6,335 bases of DNA from Stigonema ocellatum SAG 48.90 = DSM 106950 (GCA_016903675.1 JADQBA010000277.1:1-6335), one strand, 5' to 3'; shown: positions 1 through 5,084, numbered from the stretch's first letter. Numbers and translations are program-made. Notes: generated by a model from the sequence alone, not told the origin.

Positions 1-10
1 AGACGAAAAG

Positions 11-39
11 AGTGTCTTCACCACACTAGTGAAGATACT
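11..39. repeat. Imperfect inverted repeat (hairpin) at left edge
   Basis: AGTGTCTTCAC (11-21) and GTGAAGATACT (29-39) pair over 11 positions with one G-T wobble and a 7-base loop. No T-run follows, so it is not a classical terminator. It may lie in the 3' end of a gene entering from the left: the frame starting at base 1 stays open to a TAA at 76-78, just where the first MITE target duplication begins. That is only 25 codons, and another frame is open for 21 codons, so I do not call a gene. Confidence 0.5.
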
Positions 40-83
40 TATGCTTTATTATACATTGGTAAGTTGAGTCAGGAGTAATTTTA

Positions 84-217
84 GGCGTTGCTGAATTTAT
101 TAATGAATTACGTTTAGTTACAGATTTGTAATTTTTCCAAACCCTTGTAGAGACGCGATTAATCGCGTCTCTACGATCAACGTGATTTCACAATTCATAT
201 CTTGATTCAGCAACGGC
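84..217. mobile_element. 134-bp MITE with 26-bp imperfect terminal inverted repeats
   Basis: The ends GGCGTTGCTGAAT (84-96) and ATTCAGCAACGGC (205-217) are inverted repeats with one mismatch. After a divergent spacer the similarity resumes with ATGAATT on both sides, giving about 20 matches in 26. The element is bordered by the exact 8-bp direct repeat TAATTTTA (76-83 and 218-225), which reads as a target-site duplication. There is no transposase frame, so it is non-autonomous. A perfect 28-bp palindrome sits inside. From memory, a cyanobacterial MITE called Nezha is about 134 bp with roughly 24-bp imperfect ends and is linked to ISNpu3-like elements. The size fits, but I recall 3-bp duplications for it and cannot compare sequences, so the family assignment is a guess. 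Confidence 0.8.
147..174. repeat. Perfect 28-bp palindrome inside the MITE
   Basis: GTAGAGACGCGATT is followed directly by its exact reverse complement, with the axis between 160 and 161. Palindromes built on TAGAGACGCGATT are abundant dispersed repeats in Nostoc-type genomes (recalled). This one is either a structural part of the MITE at 84-217 or a later insertion into it. In RNA it would fold into a strong hairpin. Confidence 0.85.
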
Positions 218-254
218 TAATTTTATATGAGTGCAGCAGATTTGGGATTTGGAA

Positions 255-337
255 CCGCAGATGTAGACGCCCTTTGGGCGGCTTCCCGTAGGGTACGCAG
301 ATGAACGCAGATAATTGTTTGTGAAGTTTACGCAGAG
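255..337. repeat. CGCAGATG tract interrupted by a hairpin unit
   Basis: CCGCAGATG (255-263), CGCAGATG (296-303) and CGCAGAT (306-312) are copies of one short unit, and a degenerate ACGCAGAG lies at 330-337. Between the first two copies sits a 32-base segment (264-295) that folds into CGCCC-TTT-GGGCG (268-280) and a weaker CCC-GTA-GGG (285-293). The arrangement suggests a small palindromic element inserted into a pre-existing CGCAGATG tract. No coding role is visible. With the MITE and the heptamers it fills the 384-base gene-free stretch before the debranching pseudogene. Confidence 0.65.
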
Positions 338-341
338 TGGG

Positions 342-349
342 GCGATCGC
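342..349. other. HIP1 octamer, one of six in the window
   Basis: GCGATCGC is the highly iterated palindrome of many cyanobacterial genomes. Exact copies lie at 342-349, 1033-1040, 2497-2504, 4944-4951, 6003-6010 and 6068-6075, about one per kilobase and far above chance. Two are inside genes (the debranching pseudogene and the restriction-like gene). Their main use here is as a taxonomic marker. Confidence 0.9.
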
Positions 350-430
350 TCTCTCGTGATGGATGGGTGAGTTTGGTTTGTATATCCAATCCCAAAACTT
401 TCTTTAATTCTAAATTCTAATTATTTTCAT

Positions 431-458
431 AATTCATAATTCATAATTCATAATTCAT
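431..458 (+). repeat. Four tandem AATTCAT heptamers before a start codon
   Basis: Four exact copies of AATTCAT run 431-437, 438-444, 445-451 and 452-458. A degenerate copy (TTTTCAT) lies at 424-430. The array ends four bases before the ATG at 463 and occupies the place where a Shine-Dalgarno sequence would be; none is visible. Heptanucleotide tandem repeats (STRR-type) are a known feature of heterocystous cyanobacteria, though this unit differs from those I remember. Copy-number change would alter the leader of the debranching gene. Confidence 0.85.
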
Positions 459-462
459 CCAT

Positions 463-2278
463 ATGCCAACAAAAGTTACTATTAATCCTGGGCAAATCGT
501 CATTAATAATGGCTCTTCTTTTCTAGTCACTGCGTCTGATGCTTCTATCGACGATAATCGGGCGCAAGGTTTTTTCGTCTCGGACACTCGCTTAATTTCT
601 TACTACGAAATTTCGCTGAACCGCAAGCAACTTGTACTGTTAGCTTCTAGCAACCTCACCCATCACAGTGTACTTTACCAATTCACTAACCCTGAACTGT
701 GTATGGTGAATAGCACGTTGCCCCAAAATCGTTTAATGGTGACGATCCGACGCAACATTGTGGAGGGGATGCATGAAGATATTGACATCACCAACTATCA
801 CTCGGAATCGGTTGAGTTTCAATTAATGCTAGCTTTGCGCTCAGATTTTGCGGACATTTTTGAGGTCAAAGCAAAGAATATTGTGACGCGTGGGAAGACA
901 GAAACAACTTGGAACAATGGCTTACTGAAGACTGAGTATCATAACGACTTCTTCCACAGAGGTATTATTGCTCAGCCGGCTCATTCTGGTTCTCAGCCAA
1001 GCTATGCCAACGGTCGTTTAATATTTGATGTTGCGATCGCATCCGGCGAGACGTGGCACACCTGCATCAACTTCATAGCCTTAGCAGATGGTGAAGTTTT
1101 GACACCCCATTACACTTGCATTGAACACCATGAAACAGAAGCAGGAAAGGAGACAGAAAGCTTCCTCGAAAGCGCCACAAAGTTGTACTCATCTAACGCG
1201 GATATTACTCAATATTATCAGCAAGCTCTTGTAGATATGGGAGCGCTAAGAATTAAGGTAGAACACAAAGGACACAATTTCTGGATGCCTGCGGCAGGTA
1301 TTCCCTGGTTTGTTGCTGTTTTCGGACGCGATTCAGTAATTGCCAGCTTGCAAACTATGGCAGTTGAGGGGGAGTTTGCCCGTGGTACTCTGGTTAGACT
1401 AGCTCAATTACAAGCAACCGAGGTAGATGACTGGCGCGATGCCCAACCAGGCAAGATGTTGCATGAGTTGCGACGTGACGAACTCACTCAACTGCATAAA
1501 CTTCCTTACACGCCTTACTATGGGACAGTAGATACTACCATACTTTGGATTATTACTCTAGCTGAAGCCTATAGTTGGAATGGTGACCCCAGCTTGCTTG
1601 ATGAGTGTCGATCGCCACTTGAAAAAGCACTGGCATGGATTGATACATACGGGGATTTTGATAATGACGGGTTTGTAGAATATTTGACCCGTTCACCTTT
1701 TGTCGTCTGGCATTGTGCCGCAGGAACGAGCACAAAGGCTGGTGCAGCGACTTTTTCAAGCTGATATGTGGTGTGGTTGGGGGGTGCGAACTCTTTCAGC
1801 GAAAAACCCAGCTTATAACCCAATTAGTTATCAACGAGGTAGTGTTTGGCCAGTTGACAACTCGTTAATTGCCGTAGGACTCAAGCGCTACGGCTACCAC
1901 CAAGAAGTTAACCGCATTGCGGAAGGGATTTTTGCCGCCGCCAGTTACTTTGAAGCAGGACGGATGCCAGAACTTTTTGGAGGCACTGAACGTAAATCCT
2001 GTGGGTTTCCTGTACCCTATACAGATGCTAATATTCCACAAGCTTGGTCTGCTGGCTCTATTTTTCTTCTTATCCGCGCTATCCTTGGACTGAAAGCTAA
2101 TGCACTACACAGACAGTTAAAAGTACAGCCCTCGCTACCAGAGTGGTTACCTGATGTAGAATTAACAAATTTATCTGTCGCAGATGCAACTGTGGCGTTG
2201 CGGTTCTGGCGGGAGGGTGAACAAACGCGGTGGGAAGTTACCGATGTCAATGGTGAATTGCATGTGAGTGCTGACTAG
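463..2278 (+). pseudogene. Amylo-alpha-1,6-glucosidase (glycogen debranching-type), internal deletion plus frameshift
   Basis: The family acts in alpha-glucan breakdown, with an N-terminal beta-rich domain (GDE_N type) and a C-terminal (alpha/alpha)6 catalytic domain (GDE_C type). The first 410 codons from ATG 463 read well: MPTKVTINPGQIV start, FFVSDTRLISYYEI near residue 37, AAGIPWFVAVFGRDSV near 277, GKMLHELR near 330, YYGTVDTT near 352 and DNDGFVEYLTR ending at 410. After 1692 this frame turns to nonsense and stops at 1762-1764. The match resumes one frame over with HLLSSGIVPQERAQRLVQRL and continues through MWCGWGVRTLS, QRGSVWP and RMPELFGG to the TAG at 2276-2278. From family knowledge about 110-130 residues are missing, including the GWKDSGDS-type motif thought to hold a catalytic acid. 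The usual WPHDN motif reads WPVDN here. There is no Shine-Dalgarno sequence; AATTCAT repeats precede the start. It is almost certainly inactive, but recently broken because both halves are otherwise open. Confidence 0.88.
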
Positions 2279-2301
2279 TGTTGGTTTACATTTGTTCACT
2301 T

Positions 2302-2436
2302 CTAGTAGTCTGGCAACGGAACTTTGATGGGTTTGTAGTAGCGCTTCAGCGCCGGTTTAACCGCGATTTAACCGGCGCTAAAGCGCTACTACGAACGAAG
2401 AAATTACCCATTAAATTTGACTTGCCAGAGTACTAG
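2302..2436. mobile_element. 135-bp MITE with 31-bp imperfect terminal inverted repeats
   Basis: The left end (2302-2332, starting CTAGTAGTCTGGCAA) and right end (2406-2436, ending TTGCCAGAGTACTAG) are inverted repeats matching at 25 of 31 positions. A long hairpin (2335-2392) fills the middle and there is no coding capacity. The outermost CTAG on each side could be a 4-bp target duplication (as in the IS5 group), or the TA within it could be (as in IS630/Tc1-type elements); the sequence does not decide. The element lies between two convergent genes, and its right end forms the 3' end of the restriction-like gene, giving that gene its last eight codons and TAA stop. Confidence 0.78.
2335..2392. 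repeat. 26-bp-stem hairpin at the core of the second MITE
   Basis: GTAGTAGCGCTTCAGCGCCG (2335-2354) and the following bases to 2360 pair with 2367-2392 over 26 positions, with mismatches only at 2347/2380 and 2358/2369 and a 6-base loop (2361-2366). It sits between convergent genes, so it could stop transcription from either side, but it has no T-run. GTAGTAGCGC-type hairpins recur in Nostoc-like genomes (recalled). Confidence 0.8.
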
Positions 2437-3094
2437 TAATCAAACTCCCAAAGTGCTTTAATATTTTTAATACCTGATATAAATTATTACGGTGAGGCGA
2501 TCGCGTTGCAAATAAATCGGAAATGCCGTACTGCTTCCCCAAGGTTTTTATAAACAGATAGCTGCTGCCGTTTGCCACCATACCATAGAGTGGTTGGTCA
2601 GGTTTTTGATGAGCTGCCATGTATGCCAGCGTCTGGGGAATTGCCAGTTCTAAATCAAACGTCGTCTTTTTCGACTCAATGAGAACAACCCAGAGTCTGT
2701 CAAGCAACACTAACGCATCAATCCGCCCACGCAAAACTTCATCATTGTCACCAAGTACCTGAACCTCCACCGGAAATTCTGCCCTAAACTTGTAGGGAGC
2801 TTGATAAAAACCAGCAAGCTCCAGTAATGGAGAAAGCACCACCATTTTAATTGTTTCCTCCAGAAGAATGCCATCAGAAATTTGGTAAAGGTAATTCCGA
2901 CGCACCTGGTCAAGTCGTGCTTGTTCTAACTCACTTAATGAGGGTAATTCATCCATCCATTCTGTAAAAAACTGGCTATCCTCAGCTAGTGTTAGACCGA
3001 GCTTTCCCTCAACTTGCCCAAAGGTGGTAATTTCTTCGGAAATTGCTATAATCTTAGTCATCACCAGTTCTGCGGGTAATTTTGCCATCAGCAT
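2411..3094 (-). CDS. Type I restriction endonuclease R-subunit N-terminal-like nuclease (orphan)
   Basis: This 227-residue protein resembles the stand-alone cyanobacterial proteins annotated as type I restriction endonuclease subunit R (HSDR_N-like). True HsdR is about 1000 residues with helicase domains, which are absent here. A PD-(D/E)XK core is visible: D126 in GRIDAL, E140-S-K142 in LIESKKT, and Q154 in AIPQTLAYM. A helical N-terminal part (residues 1-100) precedes it and LYQVLKILKHFG (205-216) closes it. Residues 220-227 (TSTLASQI) and the stop come from the MITE at 2302-2436. Joining the flanks at one CTAG predicts an original end of LITRSEQM with a TAA at 2286-2288. The start at 3094 (MLMAK) and an ATG two codons later (3088) are both possible; a weak TGGAA precedes them. 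No methylase or specificity gene is nearby, so a restriction role is unproven. An endonuclease-like fold is likely; its function is unknown. Confidence 0.82.
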   Translation of the reverse strand: MLMAKLPAELVMTKIIAISEEITTFGQVEGKLGLTLAEDSQFFTEWMDELPSLSELEQARLDQVRRNYLYQISDGILLEETIKMVVLSPLLELAGFYQAPYKFRAEFPVEVQVLGDNDEVLRGRIDALVLLDRLWVVLIESKKTTFDLELAIPQTLAYMAAHQKPDQPLYGMVANGSSYLFIKTLGKQYGISDLFATRSPHRNNLYQVLKILKHFGSLITSTLASQI

Positions 3095-3117
3095 AGCGCA
3101 GTTCCAGCTTCAACGAC

Positions 3118-3150
3118 GGTAAATTGCTATTGTACCCAGATGCGCGTTGG
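3118..3150. repeat. Direct repeat copy 1, upstream of the restriction-like gene
   Basis: GGTAAATTGCTATTGTAC (3118-3135) is identical to 3240-3257, and similarity returns with GCGTTGG at the same spacing (3144-3150). Overall about 26 of 33 positions match copy 2, 122 bases away. On the minus strand it contains TACAAT (3129-3134), a good -10 hexamer placed to serve the gene at 2411-3094, though I see no convincing -35 at the right distance. Confidence 0.75.
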
Positions 3151-3156
3151 CGCAAG

Positions 3157-3210
3157 AAATAGGTACTGTACCCATTAAATAGGTACTGGAAAGCCGTTTA
3201 GTACCTATTT
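3157..3210. repeat. AAATAGGTACT repeat trio forming a hairpin with T-run
   Basis: AAATAGGTACTG occurs at 3157-3168 and 3177-3188, and the inverse AGTACCTATTT at 3200-3210. The second copy and the inverse make a perfect 11-bp stem with a 12-base loop, followed on the plus strand by GTTTTT (3211-3216), which resembles an intrinsic terminator. No plus-strand gene ends just upstream, so its purpose is unclear. GGTAC-T-GTACC (3162-3172) is a further small palindrome. The cluster could be a binding region for a regulator upstream of the minus-strand restriction-like gene. Confidence 0.65.
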
Positions 3211-3239
3211 GTTTTTAAATTCAGTTTGGAGGGGCGATG

Positions 3240-3272
3240 GGTAAATTGCTATTGTACAATTAGCCGCGTTGG
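3240..3272. promoter_or_regulatory. Direct repeat copy 2 with operator-like TTGTACAA palindrome
   Basis: This is the second copy of the GGTAAATTGCTATTGTAC element. Here it extends into GCTA-TTGTACAA-T-TAGC (3248-3264), a near-perfect inverted repeat centred on TTGTACAA. TACAAT at 3255-3260 gives a plus-strand -10 hexamer about 19 bases before the ATG at 3279; no convincing -35 is visible. A palindrome overlapping the -10 just upstream of a possible antitoxin remnant is what one expects of an autoregulated toxin-antitoxin promoter, but that role is inferred. Confidence 0.45.
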
Positions 3273-3278
3273 TAAAAA

Positions 3279-3320
3279 ATGAAGCGAGATCAGGTTTTGG
3301 AGATGATCGCCGCACAATAA
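3279..3320 (+). pseudogene. Possible N-terminal remnant of a MNT-type nucleotidyltransferase (antitoxin) gene
   Basis: ATG 3279 opens a 13-residue peptide, MKRDQVLEMIAAQ, ending at TAA 3318-3320. Cyanobacterial minimal nucleotidyltransferases of HEPN/MNT toxin-antitoxin pairs commonly begin MKRDEVLxxIAAH, followed by a helix and a GSxARDE motif (family knowledge). Nothing resembling the rest, nor a HEPN partner, follows. If the match is real, the gene was cut after about 12 codons. The promoter-like palindrome just upstream supports a former gene start here. Thirteen residues are too few to be sure, so chance remains possible. Confidence 0.4.
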
Positions 3321-3419
3321 TTGATAAAGTTAGCTAACTCAGATATTGCACATCTACGTATAAACCACAGGTTTCCAAGTAAAGAGTCCTTCAATTTACA
3401 GTACTTTCACAACTCATTC

Positions 3420-3471
3420 AGTCCTCTTTTAGAGGACTTATGCTATGAGCCTAGGACTTCGAGTCCTAGGC
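3420..3471. repeat. Twin-hairpin repeat downstream of the Rpn-like gene
   Basis: Two perfect hairpins lie ten bases apart. AGTCCTCT-TTT-AGAGGACT (3420-3438) has an 8-bp stem, and GCCTAGGACT-TCG-AGTCCTAGGC (3449-3471) has a 10-bp stem. Both share the AGTCCT core. They lie about 46 bases past the stop of the minus-strand gene ending at 3517 and could act as a terminator or 3' stabiliser, without a T-run. The paired layout is reminiscent of dispersed repeats seen in Nostoc-like genomes. A plus-strand frame across this area is just the repeats read as codons. Confidence 0.8.
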
Positions 3472-3516
3472 GGATGTGGACTTATTTACGCACCCACTGT
3501 ATTATTTCGGTGAAAT

Positions 3517-4545
3517 TCAACCGATATCATCTTTTTTCTCCACCAATGTTAACTGGGAAACTTGCTGCTGAAACTCCTCTAAGGAACCAATCGTAATTGC
3601 TTGTCTATGCAATGTTTTCAAAACTGAATCATCCTCAATTTGATTAATGACTGATTCTAGGGAACTCGGTACATTCTCAAATCTAATTCGTAGCGCTTCG
3701 AGAATTGCTTCTTGACGCGCTTGGATAGCAGCTTCTTGACGCGCTTGGATAGCAGCTTGCTGGGCGGCTTGTTGAGCTTGCTGGGCGGCTTGTTCAGCTT
3801 GGATAGCTTTGCGTTCAAAACTGAGAATATAGGGCATTTTAGTTTCCTCCTCGAAACGAATAATTTCTTGTTGAAAATCTAGTTCCAGAAAATCTGGAAG
3901 CGTCATCATCCATTCCACTAATCGTAGTAACTCGAGAATATCTTGGCGGCTGTAACCCCGTTGATAAAGACTCTTTGCTATTCTTAATTTAGCTTGATAT
4001 CTTTGGGTCGGGTCAGCAGTTGTTTGCTGAGTCCCTAGATGCGCTTCGACGATCACAGCCATGGGATTCGTACTTTGCTTGAGCGTATCCTGTTGATAGT
4101 CAAGTAGCTTCACCATTGGAAATTTCAGCAACACCTCACAACCCCAAATTTCATAGCTGTACTTTGTGGGTCGCCAAGACGGTTCATCGTCTGCTAGAAT
4201 TGCTAAGCTAACTACTTTTTGTCGATACCTATCAAAGATGCGGTTATTGTATACGTACATCCGCTCGGCAAATACTGACTGTGCCTGACTTTGAATCTCG
4301 ATGTGAAGAAGTAACCAGGTTTCCTTACCGCTATTTTGCCAAACTTTAACTAGTTTATCAGCTTCCCTTCGTCCGATTTCTGCATCTCGCACAATTTGTT
4401 GCAGTTCTTTGTCTAAAAATTCGTAGCCACGCCTCCAGTTAATGTTATCGTGGATATGAGGAAAAAAGAATGCCATGAAGGGTTGGAAATAAAGGGACAT
4501 CGCCTCTTTCCACGGGTTGTCGTAATCAGCACGCTGCTCTGTCAT
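3517..4545 (-). CDS. Rpn/PD-(D/E)XK family nuclease-transposase-like protein
   Basis: This 342-residue protein has the layout of cyanobacterial Rpn-family (recombination-promoting nuclease / putative transposase) proteins: N-terminal nuclease fold, helical middle, coiled coil and short C-terminal domain. The N-terminus carries WKEAMSLYFQPFMAFFFPHI (12-31) and FLDKELQQI. The likely active site is D63 in READKLVKV with E83 and Q85 in LLHIEIQSQ, the E-x-Q variant of E-x-K. Residues 248-282 are almost all Q, A, E, R and I, encoded by tandem DNA repeats, and form a coiled coil. Residues 284-335 (LRIRFENVPSSLESVINQI, then SLEEFQQQVSQL) resemble the DUF4351 tail. The family nicks or cuts DNA in E. 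coli RpnA-type members; here the role is inferred. It is a single-gene unit, with TACAAT at 4627-4632 as a possible -10 and no Shine-Dalgarno sequence before the ATG. It looks intact and full length. Confidence 0.85.
   Translation of the reverse strand: MTEQRADYDNPWKEAMSLYFQPFMAFFFPHIHDNINWRRGYEFLDKELQQIVRDAEIGRREADKLVKVWQNSGKETWLLLHIEIQSQAQSVFAERMYVYNNRIFDRYRQKVVSLAILADDEPSWRPTKYSYEIWGCEVLLKFPMVKLLDYQQDTLKQSTNPMAVIVEAHLGTQQTTADPTQRYQAKLRIAKSLYQRGYSRQDILELLRLVEWMMTLPDFLELDFQQEIIRFEEETKMPYILSFERKAIQAEQAAQQAQQAAQQAAIQARQEAAIQARQEAILEALRIRFENVPSSLESVINQIEDDSVLKTLHRQAITIGSLEEFQQQVSQLTLVEKKDDIG
3707..3796 (-). repeat. In-frame 24-bp and 21-bp tandem repeats encoding the coiled coil
   Basis: Two exact 24-bp units (3707-3730, 3731-3754) adjoin two 21-bp units (3755-3775, 3776-3796) that differ at one base. 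All unit lengths are multiples of three, so copy changes keep the frame. They encode roughly residues 250-280 of the Rpn-like protein (two AIQARQEA units and EQAAQQA-type units). Slippage here would lengthen or shorten the coiled coil. Confidence 0.9.
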
Positions 4546-4626
4546 TGGATAATTTTTGATCTCGGTTTTGCCGTTAGTCAGATGTGAACAATTGCATAAC
4601 TGGCTTAGCCCCTGAAAATTTCGCTA

Positions 4627-4632
4627 ATTGTA
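4627..4632 (-). promoter_or_regulatory. Possible -10 hexamer for the Rpn-like gene
   Basis: On the minus strand TACAAT (4627-4632) lies about 80 bases before the ATG at 4545, in an AT-rich stretch. The matching -35 position holds only an A-rich sequence with no clear TTGACA likeness, so this is tentative. Confidence 0.3.
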
Positions 4633-4711
4633 GCATAATTATCTTGTTTTTTTGAGTAATAATACTAGCGTTAGGACTCCATCGCGGCTTTCCCAGTCCT
4701 TTGCAAATTGT

Positions 4712-4996
4712 CTAGAGTAACTTTTTCAACGAAATTTCTAAATGCCCTGCACCACTGACATCTGGAAACTCGACACTCACGCAATAGTTTTTTAATAGAG
4801 GATTTATATAACTTAATTTAATGAACCGCCAAGACGCCTTGGCTGACGCCACGTCTGACGACGAACGCGCAGCGTCTCCCCGAGTGAGAAGGACGCCAAG
4901 AACATCAAAAAGAAGATAGAGGTAATCTTGCACCGGTTCGGGAGCGATCGCATCCCCAACAATGCTAATTTTTAATCCCTCAACACGAATTACTTG
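4712..4996 (-). pseudogene. Unidentified gene remnant invaded in frame by a dispersed repeat
   Basis: On the minus strand one frame is open for 94 codons, from just after a TAA at 4997-4999 to the TAG at 4712-4714. Its first part (QVIRVEGLKISIVGDAIAPEP) and last part (NYCVSVEFPDVSGAGHLEIS then LKKLL) read like ordinary protein. The middle (about DYLYLLF to KASWRF) is exactly the dispersed repeat at 4823-4922 read backwards. I do not recognise the family, and the two ends may not come from one gene. There is no good start codon: a GTG at 4931-4933 lies inside the frame, with no Shine-Dalgarno sequence. I take it as a decayed fragment. An expressed small protein is less likely. Confidence 0.35.
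4823..4922 (+). repeat. GAACCGCC dispersed repeat with nested insertion
   Basis: It begins GAACCGCCAAGACGCC (4823-4838) and ends with GGACGCCAAGAACATC (4891-4906) and a purine-rich AAGATAGAGG (4913-4922). Together these make one copy of the short repeat also found at 6132-6174. The intervening part (about 4839-4890) is a GC-rich block with TCTGACGACGAACGCGCAGC (4854-4873) that is missing from the other copy, so it looks inserted. GCCAAG-ACGC-CTTGGC (4828-4843) forms a hairpin at the left junction. The rest of the 605-base gap from 4546 holds the promoter candidates, the gene remnant and AT-rich sequence with GTTGGTAA repeats near 5003-5021. Confidence 0.7.
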
Positions 4997-5054
4997 TTAA
5001 TGTTGGTAAATTGTTGGTAATTAATCACCAGCTACATTGCTGATTTGTAACAGC

Positions 5055-5084
5055 TTGCGTGAATTTTACCACAAACCATATAAA
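5055..5084 (+). promoter_or_regulatory. Candidate aqpZ promoter
   Basis: TTGCGT (5055-5060) and TATAAA (5079-5084) are separated by 18 bases and lie about 65 bases before the aqpZ start. The -10 matches the consensus at five of six positions and the -35 at three or four. No operator is evident. The prediction rests on motif likeness only. Confidence 0.4.

Noticed and set aside
1..78. Possible 3' end of a plus-strand gene entering from the left (25 open codons to TAA)
   Set aside because: The stretch is too short to support a gene, and a second plus frame is open almost as long (21 codons).
207..395. Minus-strand 62-codon open frame
   Set aside because: It runs through the MITE end and the CGCAGATG/hairpin repeat, so it is repeats read as codons with no protein-like signal.
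1690..1764. Programmed ribosomal frameshift joining the two debranching halves
   Set aside because: A frameshift would not explain the missing 110-130 residues, and there is no slippery heptamer with a stimulatory structure at the junction.
1553..1823. Two minus-strand open frames over the debranching pseudogene
   Set aside because: They are antisense shadows of a well-recognised coding sequence.
2017..2250. Minus-strand 77-codon open frame
   Set aside because: It is antisense to the conserved C-terminal half of the debranching pseudogene.
2710..2913. Second minus-strand frame inside the restriction-like gene
   Set aside because: It is an out-of-frame shadow; the nuclease motifs lie in the longer frame.
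3321..3596. Plus-strand 91-codon open frame
   Set aside because: It crosses the twin hairpins and overlaps the 3' end of the Rpn-like gene; it starts from a non-ATG codon with no ribosome binding site and resembles no family.
3707..3796. CRISPR-like array
   Set aside because: The units are directly adjacent with no spacers, lie in a coding frame, and encode a regular coiled coil.
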